From NCBI GenBank assembly GCA_017506865.1, contig JAFCMP010000009.1, positions 186,001 through 250,000 on the forward strand: a DNA stretch of 64,000 nucleotides, written 5' to 3'. Positions within the stretch are counted from its first letter, which is position 1. Each line of letters begins with the position of its first letter. This stretch comes from Tribonema minus. Taxonomy: Eukaryota > Sar > Xanthophyceae > Tribonematales > Tribonemataceae. A model generated the notes under the pieces. It was not told where the DNA came from and made no database searches. It saw nothing but the letters and a program-made list of their open reading frames with translations. Below are positions 20,285 through 27,136 of the stretch, piece after piece. A program made the position numbers and the translations under genes.

Positions 20285-20341
20285 TCTGTACTGCCGTAAT
20301 TGGGTTTTATTGTGCAGGTCGATTGAAAACGAATCAGCCAT
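12470..20341 (-). CDS. LINE polyprotein: zinc fingers, OTU protease, reverse transcriptase, restriction-like endonuclease
   Basis: A single 2623-residue frame. The N-terminal 250 residues contain a duplicated PVPMEVGEP...GHQRRITSR segment. Cys/His clusters follow (CRMCDKF..., then CDGCGNLF). An OTU-type cysteine protease lies at about 765-962, with NGNCLIH (Cys about 771) and GHFELL (His about 959). A C2HC finger (CPLC...H...C) is near 1012-1051, followed by a basic low-complexity linker. The reverse transcriptase has GLDGLRYEHL, LDCENAFNSVDR (about 1748), QQGDPLGP (about 1805) and FLDD (about 1856). The C-terminus has CPWRC...H..C..H (about 2400) and an endonuclease with YRADTVI and VLDTCVRAP (about 2458-2490). 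Restriction-like endonuclease and OTU domains are known in some LINE clades (Dualen, for instance). The frame is unbroken and all key residues are present, so activity is possible. The first ATG probably lies in host DNA, so the native N-terminus may be missing. Confidence 0.9.
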   Translation of the reverse strand: MADSFSIDLHNKTQLRQYRRRGASAGPPLGRLGSIGSINRPESPSGKLSALAKAVTMTVPVPMEVGEPTSGPAGHQRRITSRPSQPASSGASPQWHPGPQPMEVTAAETPCTADMVTTAPAAAAAAAPGGERGAAAPRRGRRRASAQSTGSVTRPEPQTGGALAKPVTVTVPVPMEVGEPGPAGHQRRITSRSLQPAGSGASLSGGSVTSDGSSRNGHPISGITAMTLLAPAKTPAANRKVNIPGLDCRMCDKFIVRANPRAPGKNCPAAHACAHQRTRHTGKGKQFAELHVQLFLDHRPICGGLEQVCDGCGNLFIRRTAASATTPSGDLGALDQCDVWRCADCLAGPVAATACTLSGCDRASGHDHIADIHTRPTTCAAAAGGAAVGGGNSLKPTAALLAAASNCGPIRKILGCEHLGVDPRQAHASTLDGVADAPLPRLTRSSTMGVLPGESRASDSGATMSSNDRVPSTPGSAAAAVAAGAQSSECPRDPTGSHWQGLLGAAGALARRVRALALAPNRAHVTVLCAWPTGTKLGPCRTSRRLHMRPAASDAPATQTLLGRTPCAPLVSQMHDLTVTFSLLSLREEGNDLATVFDQLSLREPVVARSPRQPAGKRAESDVTQAGDNSTHATMTDTALVTAMVASGKRSRRRGKHRRRTQERQAQCDNSCAPLAPATTPPRGGASAPSAPISGPAKVTTVTVATRIPSTVCHTVTVEEQQDALAKATNYGFSTWHTGLQALHKQALGENTATLARGGELCPVSNVGNGNCLIHTALHGIGSVAVEHGLPAPALVIAMREALLDGMVAYVTQGAGKQGASMSSMRQLTAHAAAQPACTREQFDTYGTRARCLAIEYGTNETDSADSGHTLLLQRLQEEGVWGRPLGLSVWAIVAAVYAVSVTVWQAEPQATGSTQKSTGLVLAQLMGLPAVFAPATPAQPDCHLDVLWTPPGLYTNVGHFELLVAPAAAPPLPTTMTASATTQADSTHITAPSRTQPRTALQLPQQPEPLRCPLCTLAFWQLGQKENSKQRGKLSAASRMAPVVAHFNGGSCTRSMLNPEASTSHCQQNPAAAYAKGIRQQVDHDPSGDRAPSGSSTCNTGAHHAKRVQEMSTMYGCTAEDFLRAVRKLSACTGACGLVHMSASAGQRQCALTSPCHTCRRNGSAPTRARPAVPPGQSEGGGAGSDGAAAAAGAAAATPPKPPAVPASGAANSKSSKKRPAATATGAQRRRRTAAAAAPPDSAGSRTQSNSLRLQDSSPPHGTAVGWADMDLDPPDDAASPPPPTTTTSGRPSKPQARASLAWDLSTPSVVHALDQTSEADLLLLRFTTTANPFRTQLQCTQWARLVEHATRLLADATDSAREAARVRLHHGAGAFAHQVSQTLVQRGYRLLHLLAAMAFGRQPEGTGIPPAARLAALLSGNFAELLRKTLSAAAALRAPKPNNAATASAQTNFDADWTEADSRQQTACAALSGKRRGVGLAAARLEAREACAPADEVTAQVLAAKHPETGTRPGVVDTPMEQVRGLVRDARRHCLHGAGVATTAGPAGSGSPVFESGQAHDRSDRPEDAASAAGRRLEVEATDILSTLSAAGAGKAGGLDGLRYEHLLMAAGPGAPVKAATRPVGSASPGLAGDSESDVMEPAFAHHLAKVFTTLLVEPELLPEQSQRLLRAAALSGIGQKRRPIACSSVWRRLLGSTAARSVKGKISGLLASMSQFGVGYRSGVEHVAARARVWHELYGTTIQLDCENAFNSVDRAAIVRGLMLFCPELLPHFESVYCGDTAPEMRVEVNGEARIICSHLGYQQGDPLGPLYFAVAAAFLLFYPDGVNATPGSMPAYGHSTAEPPAPHCAFLDDLNVLQAAYFDDAAAAGVAEVIRRLAAGGLRVRPDKSLAIAMRGTVSDEAARARLRALDIPFVDATMPESSQGFTSVGVPVGHPAYVHAAMSKHLVDAGTWRLSWQLAGMARHHLQAAQFILRRSLTKRMGFLARVVDTALSETWLHAFDGFCAWTLERMLHLHGCATAAVMKSHLLAACTAGDNEVASSGSVLVLPRLGPPELTDIAVPLRASRLPERRGGLGMPLLGLLAPAAYTAQACTTLRPAIIHATVAAGALRLGTDEHGAVTWFAQHSCAIREDQGLPPIIEAVRRSTRALTADGGEKSRTAVAEQLPASLLRWAADTTAAASTLPTAVQAIYAATAVTETGTTEPAPHTHGIVPGAEAAAAAATVPGPQAAAAAASSTPAKTQTSAEESSCSGGQEDDDDDWEAYADEICRKVVPRRRRGHFTHGLQAGLSNVLRRQYEDCLVEDLEAASAGAVGKPTQAKLIGDSRDTSRRRQQASARVLAQLRSQRASGAMAWMSVPPAANDRPGAAPMSSMAAATMIMVAIFIDGWGIQGEVCPWRCSDVSPTSTHAISCPSQHIRGHNATHTAQKRCLQRILRQHHVSIVRNEDASVFKVPGYRADTVIDPGCLHFSSAYENKGIVLDTCVRAPTASSYLTGKKNASNTDGYAAGVGEDAKVKHHTGTLTSSWAFVPFVQESYGRLGKQTSLFVKELAMHSALCSGGGKADVLRKAGFAKRQIHIELSISLARELAERVVAYTRGARMLGCVAAPVSKLLGHSAD
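19819..20200. repeat. Internal tandem duplication in the LINE frame
   Basis: A block beginning 'ccatcggtac.ggcacggtc' occurs at about 19817 and again at about 20153, roughly 335 bp apart. It encodes the repeated VPVPMEVGEP and GHQRRITSR segments. It is in frame, so it lengthens the protein without breaking it. Confidence 0.7.
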
Positions 20342-20402
20342 CGCAGAACACTTTCAGCTCACAGATGCTGCCCGTGCATGCTGCACACTGCGCTTTGTCC
20401 AG

Positions 20403-20737
20403 GCACGCTGATTTATGCTGCGGACGATGTGCTGGACGGGATAGCTAAGGGGAATGCCGTACGACCGCAGACACACCATGATCTTGTATCGCTGGTCAAG
20501 TCCATTTACGTCATGCGTAACCCTCGCATGGAAAGTGAAGTGGCGCGAGTCGTTGAGGAAGTGCGTGTTTTGAAGGAAGAGGGCGGTCCAAGCATGGCGT
20601 CACGTGTGCAAGAGTTCTGGAAAGCTTGCCCACGGGGCATTGGCTGGCGTAAGGCAATCACGCTCGCTGCGCGGCCTGCGCCTGACGTAGATGCGTACAC
20701 CACCCTTGCCGAGGCAGTGAAAGCGCTATTTGAGTAG
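20403..20737 (+). CDS. Protein kinase C-lobe exon with stop codon
   Basis: After the acceptor gctttgtccag (ends 20402) the exon reads GTLIYAADDVLDGI, the activation-segment end equivalent to 'GTxxYMAPE', then HHDLVSLVKSIYVM, like the 'D-D-L-x-S-L' helix of the kinase C-lobe. Helical sequence follows to a TAG at 20735-20737. The single base left by the exon at 12333 plus 'gc' makes the Gly codon of 'GT', so the joint is exact. The usual 'APE' is 'ADD'. This is the 3' end of the ATPase/kinase gene. Confidence 0.75.
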
Positions 20738-22371
20738 ACTTGGGCCTCTCGACAATCGCTTCAAGATGCAGTGGCACTCCAATATGACATTGCACATGGG
20801 TCTGGTTTGGCATGCGGTATTTTGATGTTTTTGAGATGGCACAGATCGGTGGCTTGCATGAGGTATCATGATTGTCGCATCATGATTGCGCAGGTTCTGC
20901 CTGTGCGTTGCACATGTTGCAGCTGGCACAGTTGCGAAACATGTGGTGCAACGCGCCAGCAGTTTGAGAGACTTTTTAACCCTAAAGCTTGTGTAGGTGT
21001 AGAAGCTTTTCACATGAAGTTCCCGCGTGCGCCACTTCCAGCTGCTGGGCATTCTCTTGTCCCTACTGCCAGCATCTGCCGCATCACCTCAGTCAACATG
21101 ATTCGCTGCAGCCCTGAGCTTGCGCAGCAGGGTGTCAGAAATGCAATCAGCACCTTTGCCAGCCGGAGTTGAGCCAGGGGGTGGCGCGTGCTGGCGCAGG
21201 TCTGGTGATATCTGTCAGATGGCTCTTGGTGGCCTCAAAGTTGGCATACTTCGAGGTATGCTGTTGTGCAGGAGAAAGAGGAGATAGGTAGGGGTGGGAG
21301 GGCAGGGCAGTCAGTCGGCGCTGCAAGACTCAAGCTCTTTTAGCAATTTGTTGCTAATCCTTCAAAGGATGGAGTTGCCGTCCCCTCAATAACACAATGC
21401 ATGTGCATTTCAATTTCAGCCTTGCACACCGCAATCAGTTTCTTGCCGCACTTCATGTCTCGCACCCTGCACAAACACACACACCATCGCTTGGCGCTGA
21501 AGCGATGGATCAGCGTACCTACACATTGTAAGCTATGCCAATGGCAAAGACCAGGTGCTTTTGCGTTGGCGTACATATATGCATTGTAAGCTATGCAAAT
21601 GGCAAAGAACAGGTGCTTTTGCGCATGTTTTGGCCATACAAACCTCCACATGCGAGGTATGCGGGGCGCGGGCTCTTGTCTGTGCAACTCTTGCTATCTC
21701 ATGCCACTCTGTGAAAACATCAACTCTGCAAATGCTGAGTACTATATGAAACATGAAGTCTGCGGGTGGTAGTATGGGTTGCAATGAAAGCCAGGGGGAT
21801 CCCTGGCTGTTCAACGAGCCGATTCGGAAGCTCAAAGCCGATTCGGAAGCTGATAGCCCTGTGCGTGCAGACTGGCTGTAGCAGGCATGCACTTGGCAGG
21901 AGAGCCGGCTTTGCGCCATCCACAGCTGCAGATGCAGCGAGCATGGGTGTATACTACAGCTGCACCTGCTCCTGCTATGCAGCACTTATGATTGTAGCAG
22001 CTTGCTTCTGCAATCATCATGCCTGAAATGCCAACGAGCTGTGGTCTGCTGATGTAAATGCTGTCGTGTTGATGTGGCGCACTCATTCGATTCCAAATCA
22101 CAAGGCCCAGTCATCAACGGATAAAACCGCCAATATTTTCTTACCATGTACTGTAACATTTCAACTCAAACTGGCCGCTGCAGGCCAGGCGGCAAAAAAT
22201 AGCTGTTGAAACTGTCCGCATTTTTGTTAGCTGGTGCGGTGCCTGCATTCATGAAGCAGCTCTGAGTCATACAGTCGTCGCTGTGCAAGCTTGTGTACGG
22301 GTTGGAGCAATTTCATGCAATGGGCGCCTGCATCTTCTGCCTGAGCGAACCAGCAGCTTCAGAGCTCTAGG
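20738..22371. other. No gene recognised; one tandem duplication inside
   Basis: Many short frames but no recognisable domain. A block of about 58 bp ('attgtaagctatgc.aatggc', 'caggtgcttttgcg') is tandemly repeated at about 21526 and 21584, and 'gattcggaagct' is doubled near 21820-21850. Nothing else stands out. Confidence 0.5.
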
Positions 22372-23069
22372 ATGGCATCAACCCTAACCTTGCAGCCTGC
22401 CCATTCAAAGTTTGCTAGGGACGTGCTGCTGAACGACGACCTAGTGTGCCTGCGTGACATACCAGATTTTGGGTCTGCCAGTTGCTATGATGTGGAAGAA
22501 CTCTACCTCCTCGTCACCGACACCGCTGAGGCAGGTGGCGGCGCAGGCGAGGGTGTGCATCTGCCTGGGCTGATGTTCACCTTCTTGCACGTACTCATGA
22601 CGGACCAGAATGTTAGTGTTCTCAACATCAAGCAGCAAATCCTGCAACGCCGATCATGGCGACTTCATCGGCGGCGACATGTGTCAAGCCGTGCTGCACA
22701 ATCTGGCGCTGCTGGCGGCGGATCCGCCGGCGTCCATTGCCAAGGTGCTGCACCTTGTGATGGCAGCGGTGAAGGAGGCCCTATGCGGTGTGCTGCCTCT
22801 GGCAGATGGCAAATGCACTATTCAGCGTGTTGCCAATTTGTGCTCGCCCACACACAATTCCGGCATCGCTTCTGATGGTTGTCACACACAGCATGGTTCG
22901 CAACACACGAGCGACGCGAGTCGTTGTAGACGGCATGCTGACATCGGAGTTCTCGCCATGTCATAGAAGTACCGTGCAGCACACAGCATGCGCCACATGA
23001 CGAGAAAGGGTGCCGGAGCGCTTGAGGCACGCTACGAACAGTGGTTCACGTTGACATCAGGAACGCGTG
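22372..23069 (+). pseudogene. Coding-like segment of unknown family, frame changes
   Basis: The frame from 22372 reads DVLLNDDLVCLRDIPDFGSA and LYLLVTDTAEA with natural-looking composition until about 22650. There the good coding signal moves to another frame (DFIGGDMCQAVLHNLALLA). A further block near 23000-23070 (ALEARYEQWFTLTSGTRALV) ends at a possible donor (atcg|gtgagc). I do not recognise the family. It may be a worn exon set or a missed splice. Confidence 0.3.
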
Positions 23070-23302
23070 CACTCGTCATCGGTGAGCACATCGCAACCTA
23101 CGACATGCCATGTCAGCCCCGAGCATGCACGACACCATCATAGCCGTTGCGGCGATTGCTTTGTCGGCGGACGCAAATTTTGTGCACGATACATCATACT
23201 TGGCAACAGCACGGGAAGAACGCAGGGTTAGGGTTATGGGAAGAACGCAGGGTGAAGCGCACACACCATGGAAGTTCAATGCAGAAGAAGCAATTGGTGA
23301 CA

Positions 23303-23689
23303 TTAAGACATCGGCGAAGGTGCAGAAGCGTCGTCATCCTGAGCCGTGGTGCTCCTTGCAGCGTTCCGAGAGGATCCGCTGTAGTGATCGAACGAAGAGT
23401 TTTGACGGGGAGGGCCAGCTGCTGTTCGCAAACCTCTGTACACCAGTGCTATTTGCACAAGAGCCATTACGAGCAGCAGCACACTCAGCGCTATCAAGAG
23501 GTTGCCGACCGCTTGCTCACTGCCCCCTTCTACCCAACGCACCTGCATCAGCAGCGATGTGAACATGCTTCCGAAGAGAATTGCGTAACCCAACGTGTAC
23601 AACCACTTATCCATCCCCTGCTGGTGAGGGTGAATCTGCTCGTACACCATGGCCACTCTGGCCTGGTTCGCCGGGCATGATGAAGACAA
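23303..23689 (-). CDS. C-terminal membrane segment and tail of the surface protein
   Basis: The frame reads YEQIHPHQQGMDKWLYTLGY, then two hydrophobic helices (AILFGSMFTSLLMQV and LLIALSVLLLVMALVQIALV), then a polar Ser/Asp-rich tail. It is out of frame with the preceding TM block, and part of a helix seems lost at the joint near 23670. The Met that opens the open frame is not the gene start. Confidence 0.55.
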   Translation of the reverse strand: MSSSCPANQARVAMVYEQIHPHQQGMDKWLYTLGYAILFGSMFTSLLMQVRWVEGGSEQAVGNLLIALSVLLLVMALVQIALVYRGLRTAAGPPRQNSSFDHYSGSSRNAARSTTAQDDDASAPSPMS

Positions 23690-24613
23690 GGAGGCCCGCG
23701 AGCATCAGTCGCCGCAAGCACTTTACGGTCTCCCAATAGTAGGCACGACCCTTGTAAGGGCGCCACAAAAACGATGATGCTGTTGCCAGCCGGGACGGCA
23801 GCTGCGTGCGATCACACTGCCTTACAGATTGCCAGAGGATCGAGGCGTACCACACTGGGATCCCCACTGGGTAAACCATGATCATGAAAGCAGCATAAAT
23901 CGAAAATTTCGTATGCAGCTCCTCGTCATCGCGGCACTCGATCGAGTAGTCTGCGCGCAGATAACTCTTGCCTGTAAATTTCAATTTGTCGCACCCGAAG
24001 GTCTCGAAGACCGTAAGCGACACGCCGGAAAAGATCAGGAAGGTGAACACCAGGAAGGCGTTGACGTCTCGTGCGACAACCTGTCGGAGCTTGGGCGCAA
24101 CCGCGAGCCGACGGCGGGACACGATCCACAGGTAGAACCGGGGGCTGAATATGAGGGCACTGATCACCAGGGGTGCTAATGTGGCGACGAGCAGCCGGCC
24201 GTAGAAGTTGATGTCGGCAGCGCACCCAGGCGAGGTCAGCCAGCGCATGTCCAGGGACAAGAAGTCCACCGCATGCAGGAACTCGAGGTACTGCAGCGGC
24301 AACGTGAGGCCAGTGATGCTGATGTACTGAGTGAGCACTTGTATGACAACGATCGGGATTCGAAACCGCTGCATGAGCAGCACTCCGACGCGCGCAAGTT
24401 TCGATGACGGACCGGCGGCAGCGCCAACCTCCTGAGCGCTGTCCACCCCGTCGACCACTCCAGTCGCCTTTGAGCACAGCAGCCACAGCAGCAGAAGTGT
24501 GGCCAGTGCGACGACCGCCAGTATTGTGATTGTTGCTGCGGTAGCGCCGCTGGTGCACTCGACGCAGCGGTAGCCCGGCAGGCTCGCGTACCCTGGTGCA
24601 CAGACTGCACAAT
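23607..24613 (-). CDS. Transmembrane exon of the surface protein
   Basis: The exon starts at the acceptor ccgccag with CAVCAPGYASLPGYRCVEC, the last part of the cysteine stalk, followed by the first TM helix TITILAVVALATLLLLWLLC. At least four more hydrophobic segments follow (IPIVVIQVLTQYISITGL, LLVATLAPLVISALIF, AFLVFTFLIFSGVSLTVF, YAAFMIMVYPVGIPVWYAS). It then reads LRRLMLAGLLVFIMPGEPG and runs out of frame. The phase at the acceptor fits the stalk exon exactly (GYRGP then YCAVC). Confidence 0.7.
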
Positions 24614-24904
24614 CTGGCGGAAATCACAATAATGAAATCATCAGCGTCATGTATGCGAAGGGCGACAAAGCAGAAGGAGAATGTGATTTGGGCATTGCAC
24701 AAAAAGGCCGCGAAGTCGACAGAGACACCATGGTGCCTCTCGGTGTGAGATAGGAAACACAACATAGACCGCAGCACACGCAAAGCTGTTGATGCCTCTG
24801 TTTAAAGGCATGTTTGCTCTGTTTCTCTACATCAATCGCTGATTTGATGATCTGCTGTGTTTCATATTGCGTTATGTGACGTGCACCTCCTCTAGTCGAC
24901 TCAC

Positions 24905-25163
24905 ATGGCCCTCTGTAGCCTTTGCTGCAGTAAACGTCGGTGTTGTTTGGCCAGTTTAGGGCGTCACCCGTGCATGCTCCAGCATCCAACACGCACGCAG
25001 ATCCTCCTGGTAAAATGTCTCTCTCCAGAAGCCAGCAGCCAGTGGCAGCGTGCTGACGGTGATCCTGATCGAGGAACAGTCGAGTTCGTGCGTGTCGCAA
25101 GTTACGCAGGTGTGGTCGTTGTTGGAGTCCACCACCAGATATTGGCGTTTGTTGCAGCACGAC
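24905..25163 (-). CDS. Cysteine-rich stalk exon of the surface protein
   Basis: It reads SCCNKRQYLVVDSNNDHTCV, then DCSSIRITVSTLPLAAGFWR and, after a one-base shift, ACTGDALNWPNNTDVYCSKG before the donor gtgagtcg. The spaced cysteines and 'L-T-L-x-L-x-x-G-Y-W-R' type motif are typical of the stalk of this family. The phase at the acceptor agrees with the exon ending at 25252. Confidence 0.6.
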
Positions 25164-25251
25164 CTGCAAATCCCAGACAATAGCAACAGTAACTAAGATT
25201 GTCCACCCACAATGCAATCATTGTTAACATGAGTCAACAGATGCCACTAAC

Positions 25252-25675
25252 CATCCTGTGCCATATCCCGTAGAAGCATCATTGCATGGCCTTTCGCTGC
25301 GTGTTTCGCTCGTGCCAGAATAGCAGCATTGTGCCATGTTGTTGACGAAGGACGTGCTGGGGTCCACGTTCACATTCAACATCGTGGCTGTACCCTGCTA
25401 AATGATGGCTCCTCCGGCACCAACTGACGCGGTGTTGCTGGTAAACACACTCTGGGAAATGTCAAAGTTACGGGTTTCCAACACTGGAACCAGCGACAGC
25501 GCTCCGCCGACAGGACTGCTGTTGTTTATGAAGTTGCAGGTGTTGATGTGTCCAGTCACCGATGGCTCCAGGTACACTGCGCCTCCCGTCTCTGTGGCGC
25601 TGTTGAAGGAAAAGGATGTACTGCTAATGTTGGCTGTTGCAGCTTGCGCCAGATAAATGGCAGCACCTTTCGCGC
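25252..25675 (-). CDS. PMP-repeat exon with an in-frame stop
   Basis: Three PMP-type repeats (GAAIYLAQ...F.FNSATE, GGAVYLEP...CNFINNSSP, GGALSLVP...FTSNTASV) are followed by GAGGAII, then TAG at 25398-25400, then continued sense sequence (TSFVNNMAQCCYSGTSETRS). The conserved 'NN-A-CCY' junction after the stop shows that the same frame was once translated through. Confidence 0.6.
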
Positions 25676-26130
25676 CTGCGGACATGTGCACAGTAAGCTT
25701 GATCACACATTTAGTTGTTGAACTGAAAGTTTGCAATAGACTGGCAAACGAATGTGCGCATTTGAGTTGTATTCAAACAGCGACGAGTTCATGATCATAT
25801 TCCCCACCAAAAGTATCGCGCCATCGTCAATGGAGGAAGAGTTTCGTATGGCGACCCACGACATCTTCAATTCTGACCCTGTGGCCGCGTACACGGTGCC
25901 GCCCTTCGTGGCTGCAGCAGCGCAGGCGAAAAAGCAATGATGAAGGACAGAAGGGAAATGTGAGCTGTCTGTTCATTAATTGAAGCACATTGAGAAACTG
26001 GTCAATTGGCTGATGCAAACACTGTGAGGTGCCAATGGGGAAGTGTGCTCAAAGCTCCACGCGCACTGCAGTTTGCGGTTGCATAGAGCAAGTTGAGACA
26101 ATCGGCGTTCCACCGGATGACGATCCTGAC

Positions 26131-26280
26131 CTGTGCTCTGTTGAAAGTTGCTCTTGGTGCACTTCAAGTATGCTCCTTGCTCCACTGTAATGCTTCCTCC
26201 ATAATGCATCGCGATGTTGCCATTGAAGTCTGACAGCATCAGGTATGCACCATCAGCATTCACGTAGATTGCTCCACCAT
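26131..26280 (-). CDS. Double PMP-repeat exon
   Basis: 150 bp, phase 1 at both ends. It encodes GGAIYVNADGAYLMLSDFNG and GGSITVEQGAYLKCTKSNFQ. The acceptor is an 'actgcag' and the donor g|gtcagg. Confidence 0.6.
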
Positions 26281-26818
26281 CTGCAGTTCAAATGGACAGG
26301 GTACAAGCCATGGACACGTACAACAGCTGGTGCGCACAGATCAGGCCTCCGCATTTCACTAGCCTGTTGCTCCACACCTCCAGAGGGTGATCAATGCAAC
26401 AGCAACACCGATGAACAACAGGTATTTGCTGCAGGTATGAAATCAGCACAGTGTCACACACCTGTTGCGTTGTTACGGGTGAAGGAACAGAATGTACACC
26501 TGGTGCTCAAGCCAGGTAAGAGCGATGAGGCACCCGACGACCAAGAGCTCGAAGACAACCTCCGGGGTAAGATCAATCCCGAAACCGGCAATGGCCCGAC
26601 ATACACAGCTCCTCCTGAATCTGCATAGTCACAACGTCAACGTGTGCATTGAAGGTATGTCAAGAAGTCTGTAGAGCTGGATCGGTCGGTGCAATCAGCA
26701 ACAACTCAGTGCAACAGCTGTTACAATGCAGCAGGAAATTAAACGTCCTCGTAATTGCATGGTAGACCTGTGGCCTTGGGGCCTCAAAAAGTCTATAGGC
26801 TACGCGTTTCCGGGGAGT

Positions 26819-27080
26819 TTGCCATATGTACAATGACCATATTCATGAGAGGTAAGCTTCCAGCTTGTTTCAAGGTTTCCAATGATTTCAATTTTTCAAA
26901 GAGTTTGGTTTTATTAAAAGTTGCAAGCAGCGCAGCATTGCTCAGCGCATCACCACGCGTACCCTTAACCCTGCTTGCCACTGAAGGTTACCTCGACTTC
27001 AAGTTGAACTTGCAAGTTGTGCCAAAACATGCTGTTCAGCATCTGCTGATCAACAACCACACATGCTCTGCTGCTACAGA
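26819..27080. mobile_element. Single arm of the foldback repeat, inside a surface-gene intron
   Basis: From gccatatgtacaatgacc through gaggtaagcttccagcttgt, ttgcaagcagcgcagcattg and acaaccacacatgctctg, this matches either arm of the foldback element at 62038-62600. It contains a cccttaaccct motif at the place where the 62-kb arm has telomere-like repeats. Only one arm is present here. Confidence 0.7.
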
Positions 27081-27136
27081 CCAGCATCGCTGCACACAGC
27101 AGTGGCCACTGAACACACTTAAAAGTTTGCACTTAC

